Below, one piece after another: positions 49,101 to 62,295 of a stretch of 64,000 bases of DNA. Source of the DNA: Todiramphus chloris collaris (lineage: Eukaryota; Chordata; Aves; Coraciiformes; Alcedinidae); assembly GCA_025345505.1 (NCBI GenBank), contig JANVCC010000073.1, positions 314,589-378,588 of the forward strand, written 5' to 3'. A program made the position numbers and the translations under genes. Below the pieces are notes generated by a model. The model ran no database searches. It saw nothing but the letters and a program-made list of their open reading frames with translations, and was not told the DNA's origin. The first letter of the stretch is position 1. Every line of letters begins with the position of its first letter.

Positions 49101-50860
49101 GCACGGGCTGGAGATGTTTGCCTGCAGCCTGGTCACACGGAGAGGCTGTGATCCGTGAAACCAGTCCCACAGCAAAGGCCTGGGGTGGCAAATCAGTGTG
49201 GGGCAATGAAGAGGGGTGGCAAATGAGGGGCAGGAGCTGGCTCTGCAGAGTGTGGCTCCTGTGAGGTCTTGCCCTGTGCCTGATGGGCTGCAGGGCTGCC
49301 TCCTTTCTGGGAAGGGCCTTTACCTGTAGATCCCAGCTAAAGCTGCTCCAACCTCGACCTTGTTTTATTCTCACAAGGGTTGCACCAAGCGCTGCTCGGC
49401 AGCATCTGCAGCACAAAGCTTGGCAGACAGCGCCCTCCAGTGGGCACTGGGAGGCCACTGGGAGCCCCGCGGCTGCTGCTTGCTGGGCACTGGAGGGACC
49501 CCGGCATGGCAGGGACCTGGTGTCAGGGGTCCTGGGAGCAGCGGGAGCAAAGCAGCTCCAACCTAGAGCCTGCATCCATCGCATCTTGCTTCAGTCGGGT
49601 GTTGCTCGTGGGGATCGTGGGTTTGGATCTCCACCATGGCCAAGAGCTCCAGCCAAGTGTTGCCCTCAGATCAAGGTCTTGGTGTAGTCAGAAGCGGTTC
49701 TGCAAAAATGCACAAGTTTGGCTGTTGGATGGCAAACCCCGCAGGCATCGGTCCCAGCTGGTGCCACTGCTCTGGCTTTACTGGCTTCCAAGAGTGCATC
49801 TGGAGTGGGCAACTCTGTACAGACACGATCCTTACTCAGCTCACCAGATGTTAAGCAAGAGGACACAAAGCAAAAGCATTTGCTGCGCTGCCCTCTCAGT
49901 GTGGGCACGTGGCTTCTGGTGGGGTTCACAAGACAAGGGCAAGATGGGGCACCCCAAGGTGCCCAGACAGACGCTGTGCAGGGGCTGCAGCAGAGCCCAG
50001 GGCTGGGTGGTTGCACAGCAGCTTGCAGGAGCCAGTCCCCAGCAAGCACAAGAGCGGAGGAAATCCCAACCCCACAATGAGGCATCTGCCAAAAGTCTTC
50101 CCCCCTCTTCCAGCTCGGCATTACGTCAGCTCGGGGTGAGGGTGGCTCCTCGACGTGCCTCCTGCTCCCTCCCCACTGCTCCTCTCGGCTGGAAGCAAAG
50201 CGGGGGCCAGGCCCGCAGCTGTCCGAGCCCCTGCGTTTGGCAAGTAACTTAGAGCTTACAAGCTGCTGCCTGGTGCTCGCTGCAGTGGGAGGCCCCAGGA
50301 CAAGCAGGGGAGGAGGAGGAAGGTCAGGTCCCTCTGCCAGGATCCTGCCATCCCTGCCCTCTCACCAGCGAGTGAGGCTCAGCCAAAGCCCTGCCATCCA
50401 AGAAATGCCACCCGAGGTATCACCTCCAGGGCACACCATGTCCCCTGCCTCCGGGGAGATGCTCCGCTGCGGGGCAGAGTGGAGCTGGAGCAGGGAAACC
50501 ATCCCCTCCAGCATCTGGTTGCAATCATTGTTTGCAGAGCTGGCTACTGGCCGGGCAGGAGCTTCGCCAAGTGAGCTGTTTCCCACAGGATCCCTCCCGA
50601 GCCCATCACTCCAGGAACATCCGTTCCAGCGAGCTGCATCCCTGGAGCAGCGCCTGGCTCTGCCCATGCCAGGGGCTCTGGCCCCGGCACAGAACTGAGA
50701 TCCTTCACCTGAGGGGACGTATTTCAGGAGGTGGCTGCTTCAGCACTCTTACCCCACAGGGCTGGTCCCCTGGGTCTGGTCCAGCAGCTCCAGGGCTATT
50801 GCAGGGCTGTGGCTGCACATTTCCAGCCTCCTGCCCTGGCCAGCCCCACTTGTCATGTAA
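46146..50860. other. Intergenic, possible old CR1 remnants, no gene recognised
   Basis: Holds an A15 run at 46,995-47,010, lower-GC patches at 47,040-47,520 and possible ancient CR1 remnants at about 48,230-48,640. Long open frames such as 49,380-50,252 have no domain and are shadows of GC content. Confidence 0.45.
48230..48640 (+). mobile_element. Possible ancient CR1/L3-type LINE remnant
   Basis: 'attaatgtttttcacagtga', 'tctggaaagtacaaaggg' and 'cagtttgcagatgacacaga' recall the sense strand of the CR1 reverse-transcriptase segment ('...atcaatgatctggat...agtttgcagatgacac'). 'gtgtccaattttggtagc' recalls the segment about 250 bases further on. The order is right, but the sequence is too decayed for a firm call. 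Confidence 0.4.
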
Positions 50861-51240
50861 TGATCATCATCATCATAATGAGGTGACTTCCTGATGCAGC
50901 TTACTTCACATTTAAAGGGTTGGTTTAGTTTTCTCATGCTAAATATTTGACAGAAGATTTAAGAAAAACACACTCTGTTTAGGATGGGGGGGGGAGGCCA
51001 GTTTAAGTTGCTAAGCGACCGGTTTTTGTGATTTATTAATGCCCTTGCACTGTGTGATGCTTTTATGAATCCCCTGGCTCCCAGAGTCAGGTGATATCTC
51101 TGCTTGCACTCAATGGTGAGATGTTCAGACCTCTCCAGTTGCAGAGAAAGGCTTGAAAAGGAGGCCGAAGTCACACAGAAAGCAAGAGAAAAAGCTCTTG
51201 TCACTTACTGGGCTTAAAATCCTGCTGTGTGCTAAGCCAG
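50861..51240. promoter_or_regulatory. NHSL2: Candidate AT-rich non-coding island upstream of NHSL2
   Basis: Unique, lower-GC sequence about 1.5-1.8 kb before the NHSL2 start, with ATCATCATCATCATAATG at 50,863-50,880, a run of ten G near 50,985-50,994 and 'gtgatttattaatgcccttg' near 51,030. Could be an upstream enhancer or promoter extension; inferred. Confidence 0.25.
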
Positions 51241-52290
51241 CCCCAAGACCTGGGAGCAAGCCGAAGCAAATACTGAGCATCCCAGCGCTGCTGCCGTAAC
51301 AAACCTGTGTTGTGAGGCAGAGCGAGAGAAAACAAAAGAGAACTGTCTAACGAGTCATGTTTTGGTGGGGCTCCCTGACCCCTGGCAGGGTTCTGTCCAG
51401 CTGCGTCTTGTGGTGGTTACAGGGGGACGGTTTAAACCTGTCTCTTAAATTTTGCACTATAAGGAAATCTTGAAATAAGCAGATCTGTTGGACAAGGCAC
51501 GAAACCAGGCGCGCTGTCCGTGTGTGTTCCTTCTTGTTTGGCAGGAGGAGAGGTCAGTGCTGGAAAGGGTGGGTGGGCTGGGAAGCGAGCAGAGCAGGCT
51601 TGGCACAGCCTGTTCCTCCCCGCTAGACCTGGACCGCTGACCCTGATGGGCTCCAGATGTGCCCTTTACCCAGCCAATGATTCATGAGCGGGGACTGAGC
51701 AGACCAAGAGAATGGGGTTGACTTCACCCTCTTCACCTCCTGGTGGGATGTGCCCCCGTGCCTCAGTTTCCCCATATGCCATCGACAAAGACCTGCATGG
51801 TTCTGGCAGGGGAGCTGCCTCCATAAAGCCGCTGTGTGGTTCCACAGATGGTAAGCAAGAGCTGGATGCTCCTGGGGGGGTGGGGAGACCTGCATCTGTC
51901 TGGGGCAAAGCAGTGATGATGTGGTGAATTTGCCTTCTCTGGCTTTACCCCCTGCACTGGAAGAGCTCCCATGTGAGGCATCAGCCTGTGTCCAGCCCTC
52001 TCTCCAGCACCTCTGTGCTGCCCCTGGCAGATGCTCTGCTTGTCCCAAACCATTTCGTGGGGACCTATGCCCCATCATCTGTCCTGCTCAAACTGGGACA
52101 GACCCATCTCCTACGGCCACCAGAAGAATATGCTGCCAGTGCACATTTTTCTTACCGAGGAGGAAAAAATACTGGCATGAGGAAGGGACTAAACAAGACC
52201 ATGTTAAATTTAGCCTGGTTAGGGTAGGTCAAAAGGCTTCTCGAGTGCTGGCAAGAATCCTGCCCTCACCTCCTCATCAGGGCAATGCCC
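51241..52290. other. NHSL2 upstream flank, no gene recognised
   Basis: GC-moderate sequence leading into the CpG island. Overlapping open frames on both strands lack domains. No repeat recognised. Confidence 0.45.
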
Positions 52291-52530
52291 GTGTGCTCCC
52301 GAAGGGGCACCGGGAGGGCAGAGCCTGCACCGGGGATGTCCGTGCTCCCAGCCCGAGCAGTGCCAGCGCCGGGGTTCCCGCCGGGGGCAGCTCGGAGCGG
52401 ACCCGCGACGCCCCGCTGCTCACCGCGCCGGGTCCCGTCCGGTCCTGTCCGCGCCGTCCGCTCCCGGCTGCCGGGACGCGCCCCCGGGCCCCGCCGCCGG
52501 CCCGAGCATCCCCGAGCGGGGCCGCCCCTC

Positions 52531-52562
<32 letters not shown>

Positions 52563-52606
52563 CACCAGCCGGCCCAGAGCCCTCGCAGCCGCGGGGCTGG
52601 CCGAGG

Positions 52607-53298
<692 letters not shown>

Positions 53299-55374
53299 TG
53301 ATGCCTGGGGAATGAGGTGGCGATGCCACCGTGATGCCCTGTTTGTCACGGTAGCCGGGGCAGCGTGTGCCGGCTGTGGCTTTGGGGTGAACCAGGGACA
53401 GCCCGGCAGCCGCCTTTCCCTCAGCCTGGCCTTCCTCCTCCTGCACACAGCGGGCACTTTCCAGGCTGCCTGCCAAGCACACGTTTCACGCTGCGGCCCC
53501 GATTACCAGGGGCTGTTTCATTCCTGGCTCCCTGGGAAAGCGGGGATGCCAGGCTGTGAGAGCTGCTCCTCGCTCCCCACTGCTGTGAGGATGCTTCCCT
53601 TGGTGACGGGGCAGGGACCGGGGTGGCCGTCCCCTCTCTGGCAGCTGCAGGTAAGCGCAAAGCAGCGTCACTCAGGGTTTTGTGCAGCTGGGATAAGTGA
53701 CCGGTGGCATCCCGGGCATCTTGTCAGCTCGTCCCTCTCCTGGCAATAAGTGGGGTTTGGTTTTGCCCGGACTGCTTTCATTTCCCATTTCAAGCGTTTC
53801 GGTTTGGCACAAGCTTCTGTGCCGGGTCAGAAGCAGGCAGCCTGTTTCAGAGGAGCTTAAAATAAGCTTGTTTTGGAATTGTTTATAGAAGTTTATTTTA
53901 AAAAGCTTGTCGGGGCGGGGAGGGGGAGCGTTGTTGGAGCACGTTCTCCCCAGCAGTGCAGCGCGTTTCTCATGCCCTTGGCAAACCGCGTGTCCCTTGT
54001 GCTTTCCGCAAACCCCCTTTGCGAGCGCCGGTTTGCTGCTCCGTCTGCGCGGAGCCATGGGGGACGACGGCCAGACCCTGGCGGCACGCTTCTGGGGGGC
54101 AGGGAGCCAGCAGGGCACTCGGGGATGATGCTCTGCTCTGCAAATGCTGGGGGAGCAAATCAGTTACAGAGGTAAGCCCCTGCTGTCCCATACCTTGGTG
54201 GGTAGAGAAAAGAGGGGACAAGGAGGTGCCACAGTGGTCCAGGCTGACCCATGCACGGCACCAGTGCAGTGCCAAACCTTGCGTCGTCGTCTTCACCGCG
54301 TGTGCTGGACCTGTGTCTCCCGCAGGAAGAGCTGGCCGTGATGGTGACCAGATGGTCCCTCGCCAGCAGGCTGGCAATGCTCTCGGTGGCCGCAGGAGGT
54401 GAGTAGGACGGTGTTGGGGATGGCTGCAGCACAGCAAGGGTGAGGAGGCAGCCGCTGCTGTGGGCACAGGGGGTTGGCAGCCCCCGGGTTGTGGGTTTGG
54501 CTGTGCGTTGGTGCCGTTGCTGTTACGGTTGCTGTTTGTTTTCCTGAGAGCACCAGGCAGTCGTGGGGGAACAGTTTGTGTCTCTGGAGGACGAGAGCTC
54601 TGTGCAAGCCCCCAGCACTGTGTGGAGAGCGGGTACAGCCCAGGGCTGTGAGAGAACGCTTTGCACCGAGCTGTGGCACCATGCGGGGTCCCTGGAGTGA
54701 GGAGCGAGTGATTAACAGCACCCCACGCACAGTTTGGGATTATTTTTCCTCTTCACGTTTTCATTTCTTGAAGAGGCTTGAAAGGCAAAAATCACTTTTA
54801 TCCTCTTTGGCTGGAATAAACCCCAACGTCTTCTCCCTGGGAGATGCAAGGAAAAGTCACCCAGGACTGAACGTGCCCTGGCGTAGCCTTCACGCGGGCG
54901 GGTGATGTGCCTCAGCCAGCCTGGCCAGCTCGTCGGGACAGTGATGGAGCAGCAAGCAGGTGCCATCTCCCCGAGGTGGGGCTGGAGCCAACCCCAGCCC
55001 TGCACACTGCCATCTCTGCTGGGATGGATTAGTCCCGTCCTCCCTGACACCATGTGGTGGGGATCAGACCTTTCTCAGGGCTTTCGCAGCAAGCGGGAAC
55101 CCTTCCCCGCATCACTTCAGCTCCTAGATTTGGACATCCTCGGCTGGATCAGGAGCCATTGCCTGGCTTTGGTTCCTCTCAGGCAGGTTTAAAGGGATCC
55201 AAAAGCCATGGGTCTCCTCACTGGCAAGGGAAGCCCCACGGCTGGGGGGCTCAGCTCACCGCTGTGCAGCAGGATGTGTCCATCTGTCTGTCTGGAGGCT
55301 GGTGGCAACTGCTTTTTCTTCCTCATCAGGAGGGGGAGATGCTGGTGCTGGGCCATCTTATCTAGACTGGGCTT

Positions 55375-55432
55375 TTCCTGAGGAAGGTTGGAACAGATGA
55401 TCCTTCCAACCTGGTGCTCAGTGACTGACTCT
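55375..55432 (+). mobile_element. Short CR1 3' terminal fragment
   Basis: 'gaggaaggttggaacagatg', 'atccttccaacctggtgctc' and 'agtgactgactctag' correspond to the terminal CR1 wording 'aggttggactagatgatcc...ttccaacct...'. Very short and diverged. Confidence 0.55.
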
Positions 55433-56133
55433 AGCGTAGCAGCGTCGCTGCCGGATGAAGGAATCTCCCGGCAAGGGGCCGGGGGAGCTCTTGCTCCGAG
55501 GAGGCTGCGTGGTTGTTTCCAGCGTGAGACAGCAGCCAAGGGCTGTCGGATTCCTCTGCTCTTATTCATCGGCTGTGGCGTGAGAGCGGGGAGGGTGTGC
55601 GCCTGTCCTGGGCAGCTGGGCGCATCCTGCCCACCAGCACGTGGGCACGCGGGGGTCCTGGGGTGGCACGGAACCTGACTCTCCTGCCAGCGCTTGCTGC
55701 TGCAGGCACCACTTCAGAGCCCAGAAAATGCCCTGGCTCTACGGCTCTCGTGCTGATCCCCAACTGGGGCACAGCTCTGTGGGCACCAGCTGGGTGACAC
55801 CAGCCAGCGCTCCCAGCTCAGGCCTCGCCCCTGGGGACCCAGCAGCGCTAGAAATAAATCTCAGCAAAGCAGAGGATGGGGCCCGGCGCCGAGAGCTGTT
55901 TAAGCCGTCGTCCCCAAAGAGCCGTGGGGACGGTTGTCTGGAAGAAACCCCGGGCGGTGCTGGCAGGAGGAGCTGTTTACGGCTCTTGCCGAAATATGCA
56001 GCATTCGGAGTCCTCTGACCTCCCGGCCCTTGCCTTCTAGCAAGCCATCGAGAGAGGCAGAGCTGCTGCCCAGATCTCTCCTCGAGGGTAGGTAAGGGCT
56101 GGCGTTCTCCAACTGATCCTGTCACCAGTTTGG

Positions 56134-56160
56134 AAAAAAAAAAAACAGAAAGAAAGAAAG
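56134..56160. repeat. A12 run plus (GAAA)n
   Basis: Twelve A followed by CAGAAAGAAAGAAAG. Purine microsatellite in the NHSL2 intron. Confidence 0.9.
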
Positions 56161-58248
56161 CAAAAATCCCAAACCAGAAAGCAATCCCTTGCTGACTGGC
56201 TCTAGTGTCTGCCAGGCTGGAGTGTCCCTTGGAGCTGCTGCTGGGGACAGGGGCTGCATCCACCTCTCCCAGCTGCGACCACAGCCCCAGGGACGTGCCC
56301 CTGTGAGCCTCCCAGAGCCCCACAGCTCTGTTTTGGGGGACCCCCAGCCACCCAGCTCCTCCCCACCCAGTCAGTGCCCTTCGGGTCAGAGCAAAGGTGC
56401 CGGGAGCAGTGCAGGCAGAGCCACGGGGACAGAGACCCCCACATCCAGGGGATGAGAAGGGTCGATGGACCCAATTCCTGCTTCTGACTGGGAGCATTTT
56501 TATCCCTGTCTCGCTTTTTGAAAGGTGAGAGCTGCTCTGGCTGGTGGTCTGACTGGTCTGATCTGGCTTCTCAGGAGCTGGGCTGTGACCATCAGGGACA
56601 GCCGGTCCCTTGGGGGCAGCAGGTCCTTGGGACCCCTGTCACCCAGCAAGAAGTTCATGGAGGACTGAAGGACGTGGGCAGCACTGTCCCCTGACAGCCT
56701 TGCCCACCCCTGGTGGGTGTTGTGGTGGTGCCCGTGCCGCGGAGCGGTGCCAGTTGGGAAGCGCTCCCAGCACCCCACCGCAGCGGGCACGGCAGCGGTT
56801 ACGGTGTGCAGGAACAGGGATGAGCTTCAACTCCCGTGGCTCCAGAGGAGCTCGCGTCATCTTGAAGCAGTCTGAAGGATGTGGTCACCTCTGTGTGGAA
56901 GCCAGAGTTGGAGCTGGCTTTGGCAGCCCGTTGTGCAGCTGCTGAGCTCTCCCTGATGCTCGGAGGAGGACGAGGTGTGAGCGCACGGGAGCGGGGATTT
57001 CAGCAGTGCTGACAGCACTGGGCTGCTGTGGAGGTGGGGCTGGGGCACGGTGGGGCTGGCAAAGCAAGCGGGGCACCCCTGCCCTATGCATCCCCCTGAG
57101 GCATGTCCTGCATCCTCACTGCTACCCATGGGGGGCTGTGGCTCTGCTTGGCTCTGCTCAGTATGGCCCAAGTGCCACCGAGGGTTCTCATGTGCCAATC
57201 CTGTGAAGGATGGGCACCCGCTGCTCCACTCCTGATGTGCATGGCAGGGAAAAGGGACCCACCAGGGACCTCTTCTGGCTTCTGAGGAACCCATCAGTTC
57301 CCTAGGGACTCATATCCAGCTCCCAACATGGCCTGTGCCACCTGGGCAGCTGGTGCCCACAGGCCATACCCAGCACCCTGCAGCCACTGGCACAGGGCTG
57401 GGCAGTTCAGGGACCATTTGCTGGCAGCACAAAGCCCGTTATTGAGCAAGAGCCGGCACGGCGCTGAACGGGCTGAGTATGCTGGTGAGGAGAATTGGCT
57501 CTTCTTCTTCTGTGCCGTGCCAGCAGGCTCTGCCACCCTCCTCCTGCGCTCGTGCCTGGCAGCGAGGACAGCAGCCAGCAAATATGCCACTGGCAGGGGA
57601 GCAGACAGGCGCTTCGGGCAGCAGCAGTGGCATGTGTGCCACTCTGGGTGAGTACCTGTGGGGTGACGGGCCTCAGTGCAGATGCCAGCCAGGCACGGTG
57701 CGACGGTTGGCAGCTGGGCACAGCTCTGGGAGCCTCAGCAGAGCTGCCTGGCAGAGAGGGGTGGCTGAGCATGGTGGGCAGTGGGAGAGGGTCATTAACC
57801 CCTCGAGTTAATGCGATGATGTCAGCTGGGAGCAGCCACGTGGGGGGAAGAAGCTGATTCCCCCTGATCACCAGGCAATGTTTGTGGCAATTTTCCTCCT
57901 TCCCACCACCTTGATCACCAGCCCTGTCAATACAAGGCATCTCAGCCCCAGCGTGAGCTTGGACCCTGCCTCAGTGTCCCCGTGGCCAGGCAGGAGGCTG
58001 GGGACAGCAGGACACCCCGTGTCCCTGGCGCAGGGCGGGCACCATCCTCACGCGTGTGCTTACGTGTCCATACGTGTCTGAGCGCGCACACGTGTGCCTG
58101 TTGCAGGGGTGAGGGGCTCCGGGGCACGCAGTGGGTGTCAGGGTCTGTGCTGCTGCACACTGGCTGCTCTTGGAGGAGCCTCAGCTGGTCTGTGGCTCTG
58201 AAATCTCAAGGGGAAGGGGTTCCTGTAGCACGCGGCAGCAAAGCCACA

Positions 58249-58590
58249 GAATCATAGAATTGTTTGAGTTGGAAAAGGACCTTTTAGATCATCGAGTCCA
58301 ACCATCCCCCAGCAGTGCCAGGGCACCACTGCCCCCTGTCCCTCAGCACCACAGCTCCACGGGGGGCTTGGAAACCCCTCCAGGGATCACGGGGACTCCA
58401 CCACTGCCCTGGGCAGCCTGGGCCAGGGCCCCAGATCCCTCCGCTGCTCCTCACCAGACTTGTGCTCTAGACCCTTCACCAGTTTTGTTGCCCTTCTTTG
58501 GACACCCTCCAGCTCATCCCATTGCATCTCCTTCTTTGGAGATGCTCCAATTCGTCCCATTGCAACCCACACAAGGAGAGAAATCCACTG
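58249..58590 (-). mobile_element. CR1 LINE 3' end, minus strand
   Basis: Begins on the plus strand with the reverse complement of the CR1 3' terminus, 'agaatcatagaattgtttga', then 'gatcatcgagtccaaccatc', 'gggcaccactgccccctgtc', 'gactccaccactgccctggg' and 'cttctttggacaccctccag'. Long, clear and relatively well preserved. A short internal duplication ('ctccttctttggagatgctcc' region) occurs at its 5' end. It is the inverted counterpart of the copy at 62,296. Confidence 0.92.
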
Positions 58591-61500
58591 GCTGTGAGCA
58601 GCACCTGGATGAGGCTGAAGGCCCTGCTGACTGGTGGGTACCCAAACGGTCTGGAGCAGCAGGGGTGTCTCTGAGATCCTCCAGAGCAGGTAACGGGAAG
58701 GGGGGGTGATAGCGTGCGTTCCTCTGGGGCGTTCTGGGCAGGCTGGGGTTGAGGTGGTGGTGTCTGGCTGTAGCAAAGTGTGTGGCAGTGGGATGAAGCC
58801 GCCTTTGCTTCTTAAGGTCCTCCAAACCTGCCTGTGCCACTTGGTCTGGAGGTGGCAGCTCCATCTCGTACCGCGCAGGGGTGGTTTGTGGGCACACATG
58901 GGCTCGTGTCGCGTCTCGGCTGCGCCGGCCTTGCTGCCTGGCACCCTCACCCTCCTCTGCCTCGGGGCGAGCATCCCGGCTGCGGCAGATCTGCTCGCAG
59001 CTCTTCCACGTGTGCCCAGCTCGATGCCTGAGTGACGGGGCTGCACACCTAGGAGTTGTTTGCTGGAGCTGGCAGATGGGCAGGAGCTGCCGGATCATTT
59101 CTCGAGGCAGCAGGAAAAAGCCAGCAGGGATTTTCTGCCACAGCGAGCAGCATGGGCATGAAGGGAGGTTAATGTGCACGGGAACTGGCAGCGGGAGCTG
59201 CCCGAGGGTCACTGCCTGCACTGGTGCCTGCCCTGCCACAACCCACGCCGGCCCCACGTGGCCATGCAGCCCCGTGGCTTTGCGGAGCCTCTGGTTCTGG
59301 TTCAGCCGGGTCAGGCTGTGGGTGCCTACAAAGCGCTCATGGGAATGTCTCATTTCGTGCTTGTGGGGAAATCCTTAGGGCTTGTGGTGCAGGGGCTCGG
59401 CTGGAAGAAGTCTGGCAAAAGTCTGAGGGGTTTGTCCTCGCAAAAGCTGCCTGTTGTCCCCAGGGCTCTGCTCACCCCAGGGCAGGCGTGGCAAGAAGTG
59501 AGGGCAGGGTGGCAGGAGGTCTTGCCTGTCCCACACATCACCCTGCTTCCCCAGGAGTTCTCCAGCCCCAGGGAAGGGCTGTGGCTGAAGGGAGCCCTTG
59601 GGCAGAGCTCTGGGCACACAGCGAGGGGCAGGTTGGTGGGTTGTGCCAGGCTGCATGCGGTGCCCACCAGCCTGTGCCGAGGTTAGCTGCCCGTCCGTGC
59701 AGTGGTCTCCTAAAGCCTTTCCCCAAACCTGTGCCTGAGCCTCGTGGTCTTGCTGCCAGTGTGGGTCGGGCTGTGGGGCCATCCCCTCCCCACGGGCTGG
59801 CACAGGGGGCTGCTGCAGCCACTGCAGGCTGGAGTCCAGAGCAAAGCCCTTCACCCGCTGCCCAATCCCTGGTGATTACAGGAGAGGGGAGGCTGGCACT
59901 GCCCAACAGCATAGGTGGTGGGGTGGCATCACCTCTCCAGGGGTCTCAGCTGGCTGGAGAGATGCCAGCTGGCAGCTGTGCCATGCGGGGCAGGCTGGTG
60001 GGACGCTCTGTCTCCATGGCTCCGGCATCCGCAGCAGGGCCGTGTAGCTATATCTTTAAGAAGGGCCTGGGCTGGGGTGGGAGAAGCGTTTCCATCCAGC
60101 CTGCCTCGCAGTAAACCTGGATCGAGTTAGCGGGAGCGAGCGAGGGAGTAAGCGGCAGAGTTGGCGCCGTGGCCATCCCGCTGCTCGTGGGGGCCAGCTC
60201 GCCCCGTGAGCGGCCGTGGGGGCTCAGAGCGGCCAGTGGGGCGTGGGACAGCCTTCAGTCCCCACGAGGGGAGGAAGAGGAGGAGGCAGAGCTGGGTACG
60301 TAGAAGTTTTATCCTCCTCCCCGCTCACTGGACTCCCTGCTCCGCTCCCGGGACGAAGGCCAGGAGTGTGGTGGGTGCGCGGCGCGGGCCAAGCGGCCGT
60401 CTCCAAAGGTGGGTGCTGGCAGTGGGCAGCCCCAGGGCTTGTCTGCACAGCCAGGGCTGGCAGAGCTGCCTGCTTGGCTCCTCCTGGCTCCCACCTACCC
60501 GTGCTGGGTGACGGGGATGGTGGGCTGGGGCCGGCCAGGTGCCTCATCACCTGCTGTGACAGGGCTCACCGATGGTGACTGCGGGCAGAGCCCTGGGGGG
60601 ATTCAGGGCCCATTGCTCCCTGGGCAGCGCTTGTGCTCAGCCCTAGGGCTGGATGAGTCCCTTCTCTTCCTCCCCATCTACATGGGCTGGGGCAGGGAGC
60701 ATCCCCCAGGAGGCTGCTGGGGTGGGCAGTGGTGCTGGGGGATCTGGTGGCCAAGCAGGGAGAGATGCCAGTGCCCCATGGCACCCTGCATCACCCGTGA
60801 TGGGATTGTAACTGACACAAACCAGTGATGGCATCGTGGCACATGGTGGCTGTCCGCGTCTGCGCTGGTTCTCTGGCATGGCTGCTTTGGGGTGCGTTTG
60901 GTTCTCCTGAGACAGAGGAGGCTCTGGGTGGCTGGGGGTGCGGGTGCAGGTGGTTGGGGTGACCAGGGACGGGGTCTCCGTGTCCCCTGGGTGCGACCTC
61001 TGCATGGACATCAGAGGCCATGCGGCTTGTCCTGTGCTGGTGGCACAGTGGCCATCAGAGGACCACCTTGCTGAGCCCACTGTGTGTTTTCCCTCCCCTG
61101 AGCAGCCTGTGGGGCCCAGGGCAGCACTCCTGAGCCCGGAGAAGAGCCTGGCTAGGGCATGACTATAAGCTGGCTGAGTACAGTGTGCTGAGCCCTGGGA
61201 ATCAAGCACACTGGTGCAACCCCCTTGGTCCCCAGTATGCCAATTCATGTACAGCTTAGTGACGGGCCCCAGCAGGCACTGGGACATGGCTGCTTGACGG
61301 GAGCCAGGCTGCTGGTTCCTCCAGCCATGGGCAGACCCAGAGTCTGGAGGGTGCCAGCGGCCACAGCCCGTCCCGGGGAGCATGGGTTAGCTCCCGGTAC
61401 AGCTCTCGGGACACAGAGCAAGGAAATTATGCTGTTGCACTGGAGGAATCCCAGGAATGCAGCACCCGGAGGGGACACGAGGTGGCACGGCAGCTTCAGC

Positions 61501-62295
61501 CCAGCTCTTGGCAGCTTCAGCGCAGCTTTCGAGCGGCTGCGGGCACGTCCCCTCCGGCCGGGGCAGGGGGGCAGGAGATGCCCTTCAGCGGGGAGCCTTG
61601 GGAGCGTTCCAGCTCGGCCGGGACCCCGCCGGTGGCCGAGCCTCTCCGGCACCCCCTGACTGGGCCGGGGGCCCCCTCGGGGCGCTGGCAGAGCCCCGGG
61701 GTGCTGCCCGCTCCGTGCAGTGCCTGTGTGGGGCCATGCGGCCCTGGCCCCGCTCCGCAGCCCCGGCCCAGCCCCGAGCCGTTGTTCTCCAATGAGCTCA
61801 TCCTTCGCTGGTGATTATTTTTTAACATGGTCTCTTGGCCAGAAAATAATCGGCTCATGCACTTAGCGAGTGTTTATGGCTTCTTCAGAGAAGCTGCGTT
61901 CTCTGCTACTTCGGAAGGGCAGAGCTGAGCTGCTCCCCGCGCTCGGGGCCGGCCCAAGCCCCCGGTGCAAGCTCTTCCCAGCTCCGGGGTGCGCTCGGCT
62001 GCTTGCACCCTGCAGCGCTGCCGTCCCCGCCACAGTGCACCCCAGTGCTGTGGGTGGGAAGCTGCTTTGCAGCGTGCAGGAAGCTCTCTTGGGCTGCGAG
62101 AAGCGCACCGCTGGAGCTTCGTGCACCCACGGGGCTCAGGGGGCACACGGGGTGTAGGGCTGCGCCACAAGAGATGATGAATAGCTCAGGGTGCTGAGTA
62201 GCTCGCTGGGCTCCCTGGACTGGGTGTGGAAAGAGCTGTCCTGTAATCCTGGACCCCCCCAACCCGCAGCAGGGATGTTGGCAGAGGTGCTGCTG

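Noticed and set aside
49380..50252. 290-codon open frame
   Set aside because: No recognisable domain, several overlapping frames in the same place, no promoter or splice evidence.
54057..54128. Small ORF with strong Kozak context (gccATGGGG)
   Set aside because: Only 23 codons, no similarity, no transcript evidence.
59224..60114. 296-codon open frame in NHSL2 intron
   Set aside because: Composition-driven; no domain and no conserved motif.
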